A DNA stretch of 64,000 bases from Bacteroidota bacterium (GCA_947457395.1 CANGVA010000002.1:180675-244674); one strand, 5' to 3'. Counted from the first letter of the stretch, positions 8,537-18,665 are shown. Numbers and translations: made by a program. The notes: generated from the letters alone by a model not told the origin.

Positions 8537-9760
8537 ATGAAGATGAAAAACAGAAAACAAACCCAGGGAGCAAAAAAAACTTCCGGAAAATTTGGTCAGG
8601 CAAAAACAGGTGGCCGAAACAACAAAAAGAGCAATAGTCGATTTACGGAGGAAAAAAGGGGCCCATTTAAAAAATCCAGACCTGCAATTTCTTCAAAAAA
8701 TAAAGCAGAACAGGATGGCGTAAAAAGCAGATTTGGAAAGCCTGCAGAAAAATCAAGCCGCACCAATACCATAGATAAAGCCAAAGCACGTTTGGCCGAC
8801 AAAAGAACATCTCCCAAAAACGAGAAAGAAAAGCCATTTAGCCGTAATCGTACAAATAAACAAGGAGATGGTCGCAAATCATTATTTGATGGCGGCAGAG
8901 ACAAACAGGTTGAAAGAAGGGGGTCGGAAAAACGAAGCTTTACAAAAAAGAGTACCGATAAAAAATTTACGTATAAAAAGGGGTATCAAAAATCATATGA
9001 AAAAAAGCGCAAAGAAACGGATGTTGCAACGGAATCTTTTGACGGTGAAATCAGACTAAACAGGTATTTGTCCAATGCGGGTGTTTGCTCCAGAAGAGAA
9101 GCAGACGAGTTGATAGCAGCGGGTCTTGTAAGTGTAAACGGAGTTACTATTACAGAGCTTGGCTCAAAAGTAAAGCCAGGCGATGAGGTGAAGTTTAACA
9201 ACGAGCGTCTATCAACCGAAAGAAAAGCATATATTATTATGAACAAGCCTAAGGATACAATCACATCCTTAGAGGATCCGGATAAAAGAAGAATAGTAAC
9301 CGATTTACTCATTGGACATGATTTGCCAAGGGTTTATCCGATAGGCCGTTTGGATAGAAACACAACAGGTGTGCTGATTTTAACAAACGATGGCGAATTG
9401 TCACAGCGGCTCATGCATCCAAAATACGGCATCCAGAAAGTGTATAAGGCAACACTCAACAAAAACTTTAAAGGCGAGCACCTATGGGAGCTTGCCAACG
9501 GCTTGGAATTAGAAGATGGATTTATGAAACCCGATGCGGTGCTTATGCCTGACCCTGCCCAAAAAAACGAAGTGATTGTTGAACTGCACAGCGGCAAAAA
9601 CAGAATTGTTCATAGGCTTTTTGAGACTTTGGGTTATTCGCTTGATAAGCTGGATCGCGTAGTGTATGCAGGCTTCAACAAAAAGGGCATGAAACGCGGT
9701 GAATGGCGAGAGTTAAATGCAAGAGAAGTATCACAGTTAAAAAAACAAGTGCAGTTGTAG
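8537..9760 (+). CDS. RsuA/RluB-family 23S/16S rRNA pseudouridine synthase with long basic N-terminal extension
   Basis: S4 domain RLNRYLSNAGVCSRREADELI, catalytic GRLDRNTTGVLILTNDG, KVYKATL, NRIVHRLFE; about 165 aa Lys/Arg/Ser-rich N-terminus. Confidence 0.93.
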   Translation: MKMKNRKQTQGAKKTSGKFGQAKTGGRNNKKSNSRFTEEKRGPFKKSRPAISSKNKAEQDGVKSRFGKPAEKSSRTNTIDKAKARLADKRTSPKNEKEKPFSRNRTNKQGDGRKSLFDGGRDKQVERRGSEKRSFTKKSTDKKFTYKKGYQKSYEKKRKETDVATESFDGEIRLNRYLSNAGVCSRREADELIAAGLVSVNGVTITELGSKVKPGDEVKFNNERLSTERKAYIIMNKPKDTITSLEDPDKRRIVTDLLIGHDLPRVYPIGRLDRNTTGVLILTNDGELSQRLMHPKYGIQKVYKATLNKNFKGEHLWELANGLELEDGFMKPDAVLMPDPAQKNEVIVELHSGKNRIVHRLFETLGYSLDKLDRVVYAGFNKKGMKRGEWRELNAREVSQLKKQVQL

Positions 9761-9817
9761 GCACATGCAGATTATTCAAATAAAAAATTAATTTCGTACG
9801 CTAATTTATTTTAACAA

Positions 9818-10033
9818 ATGAACACGTTACTTTTTATTGGAAATCTTGGTGGTGGCGAGTGGATTCTGATTATTCTGGCCATACTGTTATTGTTTGGCGG
9901 TAAAAAAATTCCTGAATTGATGCGTGGCGTGGGCCAGGGCATCAGAGAATTTAATGATGCCAAAAAGAATGTAAAATCTCAGATAGAGGAGGGCATGAAA
10001 GAAAAAGACAAGGCCAAGGAAGAAAGCAAATAA
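9818..10033 (+). CDS. tatA: Sec-independent protein translocase TatA/E
   Basis: 71 aa; GGGEWILIILAILLLFGGKKIPELMRGVGQGIREFNDAKK. Confidence 0.95.
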   Translation: MNTLLFIGNLGGGEWILIILAILLLFGGKKIPELMRGVGQGIREFNDAKKNVKSQIEEGMKEKDKAKEESK

Positions 10034-10036
10034 TTC

Positions 10037-11446
10037 GTGAAAAGATATAATAGTCTTAATGAGATAAATGCCGATATGCAGGCAGGCAAGATCACCATGC
10101 GTGGTCTTGTTTCGTATTATCTGGATAATATTGAAAAACAAAAAATGCTGAACGCCTTTTTGGAAGTGTGGGCGGAAGAAGCGTTGCTTGCAGCAGAGCG
10201 GGTTGAACAAAAAATAAAAAATGGCACCGCAGGCAAACTTGCCGGAATGGTAATTGGCCTGAAAGATAATATCTGTTATAAGGGTCATTGTGTTTCTGCC
10301 TCATCAAAAATCCTAGATGGTTTTCAGTCTGTTTATTCCGCTACTGTGGTAGAAAAATTGCTGGCCGAAGACGCCATCATTATTGGTCGTTTAAACTGCG
10401 ATGAATTTGCTATGGGCGCATCAAATGAAAACTCAGCTTTTGGCAGGGTACTTAATGCAGCCAACCATGATCATGTTTCCGGAGGCTCTTCCGGAGGGGC
10501 TGCAGTTGCTGTTCAGGCTGATTTGTGTTTGGCGGCACTCGGATCTGATACGGGAGGTTCTGTTAGGCAGCCAGCCGCATTTTGCGGTGTATATGGACTT
10601 AAACCAACTTATGGCCGTGTATCGCGTTATGGCCTTATAGCCTATGCTTCATCTTTTGATCAGATTGGTCCGCTTACAGCAAGCATATCCGATATGCAGC
10701 TTATTATGCAGGTAATAGCAGGCAAGGATTTAAATGATGCCACTACATCTGCACAACCGGTACCAAACTTTACTACTTGCATGCCCCGGCTTAAAGCAAA
10801 AATTGCGGTGATGAAAGAAGGGTTATATCATAATGGGGTAGATGCAGAGGTGAAAAAAGCGGTAGAAGAAACCATTGAAAAACTAAAGACAAACGGTCAC
10901 CAGGTAGAGGAAATTAGTTTTCCGCTGCTGGATGTGCTTGTTCCTGTATATTACGTACTTACTACAGCAGAGGCCTCATCCAACTTGTCTCGTTTCTCCG
11001 GATTGATGTATGGCTATAGAAGTCCGCAGGCAAAAGACCTGGAAGATACTTATAAAAAATCGCGTAGCGAGGGTTTTGGCCCTGAGGTAAAAAGAAGAAT
11101 CATGCTAGGTACCTTTGTTTTGTCGGCCGGTTTTTTTGATGCTTATTACAGCAAAGCACAGCAAGTGCGCAGGTTGGTTCGTGAAACCACAAACCATATT
11201 TTTGAAAAATTTGATTTTATTCTTTTACCCACCACACCAACACCGGCATTTAAAGCAGGTGAAAAATCAAAAGATCCCATAGCCATGTACCTTGCGGATA
11301 TTTTTACAGTGCATGCAAATATTGCCGGAAACCCGGCTGTTTCTATTCCTTGTGGCACACACAGCAACGGATTACCGATGGGTGTTCAGCTTATGAGTAA
11401 AAATTTTACGGAGGCCGAGCTGCTTGCTTTTGCCAATACACTTTAA
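10037..11446 (+). CDS. gatA: Asp-tRNA(Asn)/Glu-tRNA(Gln) amidotransferase subunit A
   Basis: Amidase signature VSGGSSGGAAVAVQADLCLAALGSDTGGSVRQPAAFCGVYGLKPTYGRVSRYGLIAYASS; GTG start. Confidence 0.96.
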   Translation: MKRYNSLNEINADMQAGKITMRGLVSYYLDNIEKQKMLNAFLEVWAEEALLAAERVEQKIKNGTAGKLAGMVIGLKDNICYKGHCVSASSKILDGFQSVYSATVVEKLLAEDAIIIGRLNCDEFAMGASNENSAFGRVLNAANHDHVSGGSSGGAAVAVQADLCLAALGSDTGGSVRQPAAFCGVYGLKPTYGRVSRYGLIAYASSFDQIGPLTASISDMQLIMQVIAGKDLNDATTSAQPVPNFTTCMPRLKAKIAVMKEGLYHNGVDAEVKKAVEETIEKLKTNGHQVEEISFPLLDVLVPVYYVLTTAEASSNLSRFSGLMYGYRSPQAKDLEDTYKKSRSEGFGPEVKRRIMLGTFVLSAGFFDAYYSKAQQVRRLVRETTNHIFEKFDFILLPTTPTPAFKAGEKSKDPIAMYLADIFTVHANIAGNPAVSIPCGTHSNGLPMGVQLMSKNFTEAELLAFANTL

Positions 11447-11465
11447 TCCTGTATCAGAACTTGTG

Positions 11466-12710
11466 ATGAAAAAATGCTTTTTATTTTTCAGCCTTTTATA
11501 TCTTTTGTTGCCACTCAGCGGATACTGCCAGATTAAAGCTGGAAGCGAAGAGATTTATCAGGCAAGGCTTGCTGCACTTAAATCACCCGTTGATTTAAGC
11601 TATCACCCCGAAGTAAAAAAGCATATTGATGCGTATTTGGAAAATCCTGAAAAAACAAGGGAAATTATAGGAATGAGTAAGGTTTATTTTCCAATGATTG
11701 AAAAGGCACTCAAACAAAAAAACCTACCAATCGATTTAAAATATCTTGCCGTGTCGCTTTCAGGGTTGGATCCGCTTACCCAAAATCCTTATGGCGCAAC
11801 AGGCGTTTGGATGATGATGTACAACGTTTCAAAGATGTATAAGCTAAAGGTAAATTCTTTTGTTGATGAAAGAAAAGACATCAGAAAGTCAACCGCGACA
11901 GCTGTTACGCATTTTAAAGATTTATATAGTATTTACCGGCAATGGCCATTGGTTATTGCCTCATATGCCTGTTCTCCGGTTATGCTAAATAAATGTATAC
12001 GCATGGCAGAAAACAGCCTATATTTTTGGGAAATTTATCCTTATATACCAGAGAACACCCGTGAGGTATATCCGCGTTTTGTGGCAGCAGCATACATCCT
12101 TAACTACTACAAAGAACACGGCATTAGGCCCATATACCCCGAACTCTATACAGAAAATGATAGTGTTCTTGTAAACAAGTGGCTTTCTTTTCAGCAAATT
12201 TCTGCAACCATTGATATTCCGCTGGAGCAGCTAAGAAAGCTTAACCCGGTTTTTAAGAAAGATATAATTCCTTATAATGTTGATGGATACTGGATATATT
12301 TACCAAAAACAAAAGGAAAATTATTTGAGTTGCTTAAAGACTCTGTATACAACCCGTTGCCAAAACCAACCGAATTTGCACCAACTATTATTCAACAAGC
12401 CCCGGCAGATTCTACATCGGTGCAAGATGCAACAACAGCAACCACACAGCCAATAGCAGAGAAAGAGACGCTTAAGTTTGATAAAAAGAGGGTAAGCTAC
12501 ACGGTAAAAAAAGGAGATATGCTGTCCGATGTTGCCGATTGGTTTGATGTAACCCCAAAAGAAATAAAATCATGGAACAAGCTTAAGTCAGATAAACTCA
12601 AGCGCGGCCAGAAACTAACGATTTGGGTTAAGGCCAGCAAAACCGGATACTACAAGCGGATTAATGGCATGAGTGCCACACAAAAAAGAAAGCTGAAAAG
12701 AAAAGATTAA
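11466..12710 (+). CDS. MltD-like lytic-transglycosylase-fold protein with C-terminal LysM domain; catalytic motifs not conserved
   Basis: Signal peptide MKKCFLFFSLLYLLLPLSGYCQ; SLT-like DLKYLAVSLSGLDPLTQNPYGATGVWMMM; LysM VSYTVKKGDMLSDVADWFDVTPKEIKSWNKLKSDKLKRGQKLTIWV. Confidence 0.85.
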   Translation: MKKCFLFFSLLYLLLPLSGYCQIKAGSEEIYQARLAALKSPVDLSYHPEVKKHIDAYLENPEKTREIIGMSKVYFPMIEKALKQKNLPIDLKYLAVSLSGLDPLTQNPYGATGVWMMMYNVSKMYKLKVNSFVDERKDIRKSTATAVTHFKDLYSIYRQWPLVIASYACSPVMLNKCIRMAENSLYFWEIYPYIPENTREVYPRFVAAAYILNYYKEHGIRPIYPELYTENDSVLVNKWLSFQQISATIDIPLEQLRKLNPVFKKDIIPYNVDGYWIYLPKTKGKLFELLKDSVYNPLPKPTEFAPTIIQQAPADSTSVQDATTATTQPIAEKETLKFDKKRVSYTVKKGDMLSDVADWFDVTPKEIKSWNKLKSDKLKRGQKLTIWVKASKTGYYKRINGMSATQKRKLKRKD

Positions 12711-13222
12711 TCAAAAAAATCTTCCGGCTTAGGAACTCTGAACACCAAAAAATTGGTTCCCAAAAAATTTAGAATTGCATTTACAACGATAGATGCTGCA
12801 TTAGAAACTGTGGTATCATATTTATAAGCCCAGCCAGACAGGTTGCTCATTTGCAAATGGTCTAACACCCAGTAAACAGGCTGGTGCAGACGCAACAGGT
12901 GATCGCACGTATAATTAAAAATAAGATACACCACAAAGGTTGCAGCATAAACAATCACATATTTCACTAGGTATTTTTCCCCGTCATCGGTTCGGTCTAC
13001 GTACGTCCAGAATTTATTAAGGGTAAACCCAACAAAAAATCCTATAACATAGCCAATGGCTTTGCCCAAAAGATTATACTGCGGAAACTGCATGGAAAAA
13101 ACCCAGAAAACAAACAAGCTAACCAATGCGCTGGCTGCACCAACAAAACAGAATTTGATGAATTTATGAAGAAAGGGATGCTTTCTTACTTGTTTGCGTA
13201 TGGAATGAAAAACCCCCGACAT
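12707..13222 (-). CDS. GtrA family membrane protein
   Basis: FIKFCFVGAASALVSLFVFW...YNLLGKAIGYVIGFFVGFTLNKFWTY, four TM segments. Confidence 0.88.
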   Translation of the reverse strand: MSGVFHSIRKQVRKHPFLHKFIKFCFVGAASALVSLFVFWVFSMQFPQYNLLGKAIGYVIGFFVGFTLNKFWTYVDRTDDGEKYLVKYVIVYAATFVVYLIFNYTCDHLLRLHQPVYWVLDHLQMSNLSGWAYKYDTTVSNAASIVVNAILNFLGTNFLVFRVPKPEDFFD

Positions 13223-13266
13223 GTTGCAGCAAAATTATAATAATGTTGCTCATATCAAACCCAAGT

Positions 13267-13983
13267 TTAAAGGCGGCCCTCGTCTGCAAAACTGTAATAG
13301 GTTTTTTCTCCTATAATAATATGGTCTATCAAATGAATATCAAGCAAGTTTGCAGCTTGCTTTATTTTATCCGTTAGCCTCACATCTGCCTCGCTGGGCT
13401 TAACCGAGCCGGACGGATGATTGTGGCACAGAATAATACAGGAGGCCAGCTCATCAATGGCGTAACGCATAATTATTTTCGGATCGGCTACGGTGCCGCT
13501 TACTCCGCCTTCGCTAATCCGTTTGGCACCAATAAATTTGTTTGAACGATTGAGCAGCATTACCCAAAACTCCTCATTTTTCAGGTCGGCCAGCATGGGC
13601 TCAAAGTATTGGTATGCATCTTTGCTTGAGGTAAAGGCATTGCGCTGCAGCGGTTCGGTTTCTTTTCTTCTTCGGCCAAGCTCCAGCGCAGCTGCAATGG
13701 TAATGGCCTTTGCTGTGCCAATGCCCTTCACTTTCTGCAATTCCTTTACACCCAACTTTCCCAACTCGTTTAGGTTGTTGTTGGCCAGTTTAAGCACTTG
13801 CCGCCCTAAATCAAATGCGGTTAACTCACGCGTGCCGGTGGCAATAAGTATGGCCAGCAGCTCAGCATCGCTTAATGAAGCCTTGCCTTTCATCAATAGT
13901 TTTTCACGTGGCCTGTCATCTTCTGCCCACTGCTTAATACCTAACAGTTTCGACTCTTCACTCATCCATAACGAAAGTAGCAA
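13267..13983 (-). CDS. radC: RadC family DNA repair/JAB-domain protein
   Basis: RPREKLLMKGKASLSDAELLAILIATGT; JAB motif LCHNHPSGSVKPSEADVRLT; DHIIIGEKTYYSFADEG. Confidence 0.95.
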   Translation of the reverse strand: MLLSLWMSEESKLLGIKQWAEDDRPREKLLMKGKASLSDAELLAILIATGTRELTAFDLGRQVLKLANNNLNELGKLGVKELQKVKGIGTAKAITIAAALELGRRRKETEPLQRNAFTSSKDAYQYFEPMLADLKNEEFWVMLLNRSNKFIGAKRISEGGVSGTVADPKIIMRYAIDELASCIILCHNHPSGSVKPSEADVRLTDKIKQAANLLDIHLIDHIIIGEKTYYSFADEGRL

Positions 13984-13988
13984 CCTGA

Positions 13989-14624
13989 TTAATGAAGAAA
14001 AAATAATGCTACAAAAAATAGCAATTGCAACAAATAAAGTATGGGCGCAATTGGGTTTTTGGTGTGTATATGAAGTTTAAAAAACAAGAAGTTAAATGCA
14101 AATGAAAACGCAAACCAGGCGGTATAATTTTGCATGGGAACCACATTGTTTTGCCAGTACCAGAAATCAAAAGCAGGAGCCACCTGTTCTATAAAAAAAT
14201 CTACAACAACCATTAAGCCTGCACCTATGCCGGAGAGCAATACCGGGTTGTTTTGTTGGCCACCAGCAATTTTGGTAGCAACAACAGAGGAGCAGTAGCT
14301 TAACAATAACCAGTTTATGCCGATAATAACGGGTACATCGAGTAACTTTATTCCCAGATTGTTTCCATAAAAATAATGGCCAAAAATGCGACCCGTTTCT
14401 ACCCCTGCCCACTCAATAATAAAGCCGCAAACAAAAACCACCAGTGCATAAACGAGCAAAGCTCTTTCGTTTATCGGATGAAACGCAAATAAAATGCCTG
14501 CGCTAATAAGTAGATTTATGGGTGTTAGGTGCATAACCTGCCATTGGCCTGTAATAGTGCCAACTGCGCCAACAGCATAAAGTATCAATAAAATTAGAAT
14601 AGCAGCAGCTTGTCTTTTATTCAT
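13989..14624 (-). CDS. carotenoid biosynthesis (CruF/DUF422-like) membrane protein
   Basis: Multi-TM protein with FIIEWAGVETGRIFGHYFYGNNLGIKLLDVPVIIGINWLL, a signature of the CruF-type 1',2'-hydratase family; overlaps a crtI/crtD-like gene. Confidence 0.8.
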   Translation of the reverse strand: MNKRQAAAILILLILYAVGAVGTITGQWQVMHLTPINLLISAGILFAFHPINERALLVYALVVFVCGFIIEWAGVETGRIFGHYFYGNNLGIKLLDVPVIIGINWLLLSYCSSVVATKIAGGQQNNPVLLSGIGAGLMVVVDFFIEQVAPAFDFWYWQNNVVPMQNYTAWFAFSFAFNFLFFKLHIHTKNPIAPILYLLQLLFFVALFFLH

Positions 14625-16096
14625 GCATCATCTTCGTTTATGAGTTGAGCTACAATGCGTGCGCTGTTTAGGCAAAGCGGTATGCCACCACCCGGGTGCA
14701 CGCTGCCCCCGCAAAAATACAAACCATTTATTTTGCTGCTAAAATTTTTATGACGCAAGAATGCAGCAAACATATTATTGCTGGCATTGCCATAAAGTGC
14801 TCCTGCAAAACTTCCGGTTTTTTGCTCAATGCTTCGTGGGTCCAGCACAGATTCATATACAATCAATGGCTCAATTTCTGTATGCAGCAAGCGAGATAAT
14901 TTTTTAATAATCTGCTTTTTTGCTTTTTTTATTTCGTCATCCCATTCTTGTCCGCTGTTGTTTGGCACATTAATCATCACAAACCAGTTTTCGCAACCTG
15001 CCGGTGCGTCTGCTTGGTTGTATTTAGAGGTAATGTTTATATAAACCGTTGGGTCATGGTAAATACTTTTTTTATTAAACAGGCAATCAAACTCTGCTTC
15101 ATAGTCCGATGAAAAAAACACATTATGCAAATCCAGTTGCGCAAACGTACGGTTAATGCCCCAGTAAAATATAAGCGCAGAGGAAGATTTTTCCTGCTTC
15201 AGAATTTTTTCGGGCGCCTTATGCCCGGGCAATAACCTGCGATAGGTTTGATGAACATCGGCATTGCTCACCACATAATCGGCCGCTATTTCTTTGACGT
15301 TTGCCACAATTCCCGAAGCCCCACTTTTATTAGTAAGTATTTGATGCACGCGCGCATTAAAATAAAAGGTTACGCCAAGCTCTTTTGCCAGCCTATAAAG
15401 GCTTTGTGTAATTTGGTGCATGCCACCAACAGGAAAAAAAGAGCCTATGCCATGCTCCAGGTGGGGTATCATATTAAGCAGGGCGGGCGCTTTATATGGA
15501 CTGCTACCATTGTAAGTGGCAAAGCGATTAAAGTATTGCACCAGATAAGGGTTTTTTAGCGCCTGTTTGTTTTCGTCATTCATACTGCCCCAAAGCCCAA
15601 TTCGCCATGCGTTTGCAATACCCTTTAGGGTTTGACGGTTGGTGTAGTTGTTTAACCGATGCAGGCTGTGCCTTATAAAAATAGGTGCAGTAAGCTCATA
15701 CCTGAACTTTGCCTTTTTCAGGTAATTAAAAAAAGGTGAAACATCGCTTATGCCCAATGCCGATTTTAATTCGGCCGCCATTAAATCCTGATCATGGTAG
15801 GCTATAAAACGCACACCATCATCAAAAAAATAGCAACATGTTTTTTCGAGTTGTAAGTAATTAAAATAATTAACAGGGTTTTTTCCGGCAAGTGTAAACA
15901 ATTCATCAACCTGGTGGGGCAAAGTAAACAGGGAAGGGCCGGCATCAAAACGAAAACCATTGCCGGTTATCTCAGATAATTTTCCTCCCGGATATGCATT
16001 GGCTTCATAAACGGAAACACGATAGCCTGCGCATGCCAGCCTAATGGAGGTGGCAATGCCCGCGATGCCCGAACCGATGATGATGATGTGTTTCAT
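14621..16096 (-). CDS. CrtD/CrtI-type phytoene/carotenoid desaturase family oxidoreductase
   Basis: IIIGSGIAGIATSIRLACAGYRVSVYEANAYPGGKLSEI; C-terminal LYFCGGSVHPGGGIPLCLNSARIVA. Confidence 0.9.
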   Translation of the reverse strand: MKHIIIIGSGIAGIATSIRLACAGYRVSVYEANAYPGGKLSEITGNGFRFDAGPSLFTLPHQVDELFTLAGKNPVNYFNYLQLEKTCCYFFDDGVRFIAYHDQDLMAAELKSALGISDVSPFFNYLKKAKFRYELTAPIFIRHSLHRLNNYTNRQTLKGIANAWRIGLWGSMNDENKQALKNPYLVQYFNRFATYNGSSPYKAPALLNMIPHLEHGIGSFFPVGGMHQITQSLYRLAKELGVTFYFNARVHQILTNKSGASGIVANVKEIAADYVVSNADVHQTYRRLLPGHKAPEKILKQEKSSSALIFYWGINRTFAQLDLHNVFFSSDYEAEFDCLFNKKSIYHDPTVYINITSKYNQADAPAGCENWFVMINVPNNSGQEWDDEIKKAKKQIIKKLSRLLHTEIEPLIVYESVLDPRSIEQKTGSFAGALYGNASNNMFAAFLRHKNFSSKINGLYFCGGSVHPGGGIPLCLNSARIVAQLINEDDA

Positions 16097-16235
16097 GTAA
16101 TGATTAAACCCTGTTAATAGGTTTATTTATTTGATTTAGCTCGTTTTTAAAGTCAACAAATTTCAACTAAACATTTTTTATTAAACAATTTTGTAATAAA
16201 ATCTTTTAATATGATATACCCATCATCACTATTCA

Positions 16236-18665
16236 ATGAAAAAGCTTACACTACTTTTCTTCATAACCTTGTTACAAGCAAAAGTGTTTGCTCAAAAAAG
16301 CGGTATCATTACCGGCCAGGTTAAAGACCGCAACACGCAGGAGCTGCTTATTGGGGCAACGGTGCTGCTTGAGGGCACAGGTCTTGGTGCACAAACAGAT
16401 GCCGATGGGCGATTTAAGATAAGTGGCATACCTCCAAAATCATACAACGTGCTGGTTCAGTACGTGGGGTATAAGCCAAAAACCATTTTTAATGCCGTGG
16501 TTACCACGGGCAATATTCTTAATTTTAATATAGAGTTGGATCCTGAATCTAAAAATTTGAATGAAGTGGTGGTGCGGGGGCGCACCTTTGGCAAAAAAAC
16601 TGAAACACCCCTGTCGGTTCAGAGCCTTACTGCCGAAGAAATTAGAAGCAACCCCGGTGGTAATTTTGATATATCGCGCGTTATTCAAGCTTTGCCAGGT
16701 GTGGGGGGCAGCACAGGTGGTGCCGCGTTCAGAAACGATATTATTATACGCGGTGGCGGACCCAATGAGAACGTCTTTTACATTGATGGGATAGAAATAC
16801 CTGTTATTAACCACTTTACTACACAAGGCAGCACTGGCGGGCCACAGGGCATCTTAAATGTTAGTTTTATAGAAGATGTAACACTAAGTTCAAGCAGTTT
16901 TGGTGCCCGGTATGATAACGCACTTTCTTCGGTAATTGCATTTAAACAAAAGGAAGGAAACAGGGAGCGGTTACAGGGCAATGCCAGGTTAAGTGCATCT
17001 GAGTTTGGCCTAACACTTGACGGGCCGCTTACTAAAAACACCACCTTTCTTGCATCGGCCCGCAGAAGTTATTTGCAATTTTTATTTCAGGCAATTGATT
17101 TGCCCATCAGGCCCAACTACTGGGATTTTCAATACAAAACAACCACACGCATTAATGACAAAACAACACTTACCACCTTGGGTGTAGGCGCCATAGATGA
17201 GTTTAGTTTTGCTGTACCTAAAGAGTCAACACCTGAAAAGGAATATGCCATTCGTTCAAACCCTATTATAAACCAGTGGAACTATACGGTTGGCGCATTG
17301 GTAAAAAGGCGTATGAATAATGGCGTGCTCAATATATCGGCCAGCAGAAACATGTTCGAAAACAGGCTTGACAGGTTTGAAGATGGCAGGCATAATGAAG
17401 AGGCTTTTCGTGTATTGAAAATCAGGTCACGCGAAATTGAAAACAAATTCAGGCTGGATATAAACAAGTATTTGGGCAAATGGAAATATAGTTATGGTGG
17501 GGCCTTTCAATATGTTAAGTTTAGTAACGAAGGGTTTACGCGTATTAGAAACGCTGTTAAAGGCGCAAGCGGTGTAGATAGCATACCGGCTGTAAGTGTT
17601 GGACTTAACTCGGACATTGAGTTTTTTAGATACGGTTTTTTTGGCGAAGCAAACCGCAAGATAATGGACAACAGGCTTTCCCTAACTATAGGTTTACGTG
17701 CAGATGGAAACACCTTTACGCAAACCGGTAACGAGTTTTGGCGCACCTTTTCTCCCCGCTTTTCTGCAAGTTATGCCCTAACAGAGCAATGGAATATTAA
17801 TGCAACCGTTGGGCGCTATTACAAGTTGCCAATATATACCGTATTGGGGTTTAGAGATGCCACGGGCAATCTGGTAAATAAAGACAATGATTACCTGGCA
17901 GTAAACCATTATGTGGCTGGCATAGAATTTTTGCCAACAAACGCCACACGCATAACGGTAGAAGGTTTTTATAAGCAGTATAGCCAATATGCAGTGTCGG
18001 CCGCTACCGGTATATCCCTAGCAAACCAAGGCACAGAGTTTGGCGCTATTGGCAATGAAAAAACAATTAGTTCCGGAAAGGGCCGCGCTTATGGTGCCGA
18101 GGTTTTTTTTCAGCAAAAGCTCACCAAAAATTTTTATACCACTGTTTCTTATACCTTATTTGTGAGCAGCTTTAGTGGAGCAGATGGCCGTTTTGTTGCA
18201 TCAGCCTGGGATAACAGGCACCTGCTTTCTGCCATTGCCGGCTATAAACTGCCGCGTGGCTGGGAAATAGGCGTTAAGCATCGGTTTGCGGGTGGATCGC
18301 CCTATACACCGTTTGATATGGCTGCCTCACAACAAAACTATTTGCTAACAGGAACAGGGTCTTTTACTTATGGCGATTTAAATACATTGAGGCTTGGTGG
18401 TTTTAACCAAACCGATATCCGGGTTGATAAGAAGTTTAATTTTAAACGCATTACGCTGGATATATTCCTTGATATTCAAAATGTAACCCGTAACTCAAAC
18501 CCGGCAACGCCCCAATACACATTTCAGCGCACGGCAGATAATAGTGGTTGGGCCACGACCGATGGAAAACCAGTGCAGCAAAATGGTAGCAATGCCATTC
18601 CGCTTGTGCTAAATAATGTGAACGATACTTTTCTGCCCACCTTTGGCTTCATTGTGGAGTTTTAG
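16236..18665 (+). CDS. TonB-dependent receptor with carboxypeptidase-like regulatory domain
   Basis: Signal peptide, GIITGQVKDRNTQELLIGATVLLEGT plus plug LPGVGGSTGGAAFRNDIIIRGGGPNENVFYIDGIEIP and C-terminal aromatic FGFIVEF. Confidence 0.93.
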   Translation: MKKLTLLFFITLLQAKVFAQKSGIITGQVKDRNTQELLIGATVLLEGTGLGAQTDADGRFKISGIPPKSYNVLVQYVGYKPKTIFNAVVTTGNILNFNIELDPESKNLNEVVVRGRTFGKKTETPLSVQSLTAEEIRSNPGGNFDISRVIQALPGVGGSTGGAAFRNDIIIRGGGPNENVFYIDGIEIPVINHFTTQGSTGGPQGILNVSFIEDVTLSSSSFGARYDNALSSVIAFKQKEGNRERLQGNARLSASEFGLTLDGPLTKNTTFLASARRSYLQFLFQAIDLPIRPNYWDFQYKTTTRINDKTTLTTLGVGAIDEFSFAVPKESTPEKEYAIRSNPIINQWNYTVGALVKRRMNNGVLNISASRNMFENRLDRFEDGRHNEEAFRVLKIRSREIENKFRLDINKYLGKWKYSYGGAFQYVKFSNEGFTRIRNAVKGASGVDSIPAVSVGLNSDIEFFRYGFFGEANRKIMDNRLSLTIGLRADGNTFTQTGNEFWRTFSPRFSASYALTEQWNINATVGRYYKLPIYTVLGFRDATGNLVNKDNDYLAVNHYVAGIEFLPTNATRITVEGFYKQYSQYAVSAATGISLANQGTEFGAIGNEKTISSGKGRAYGAEVFFQQKLTKNFYTTVSYTLFVSSFSGADGRFVASAWDNRHLLSAIAGYKLPRGWEIGVKHRFAGGSPYTPFDMAASQQNYLLTGTGSFTYGDLNTLRLGGFNQTDIRVDKKFNFKRITLDIFLDIQNVTRNSNPATPQYTFQRTADNSGWATTDGKPVQQNGSNAIPLVLNNVNDTFLPTFGFIVEF

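Noticed and set aside
13901-13916. Fourth CACGTG-containing site (tttttcacgtggcctg) as parS
   Set aside because: Only the CACGTG core and one flank agree; too many mismatches in the other half.
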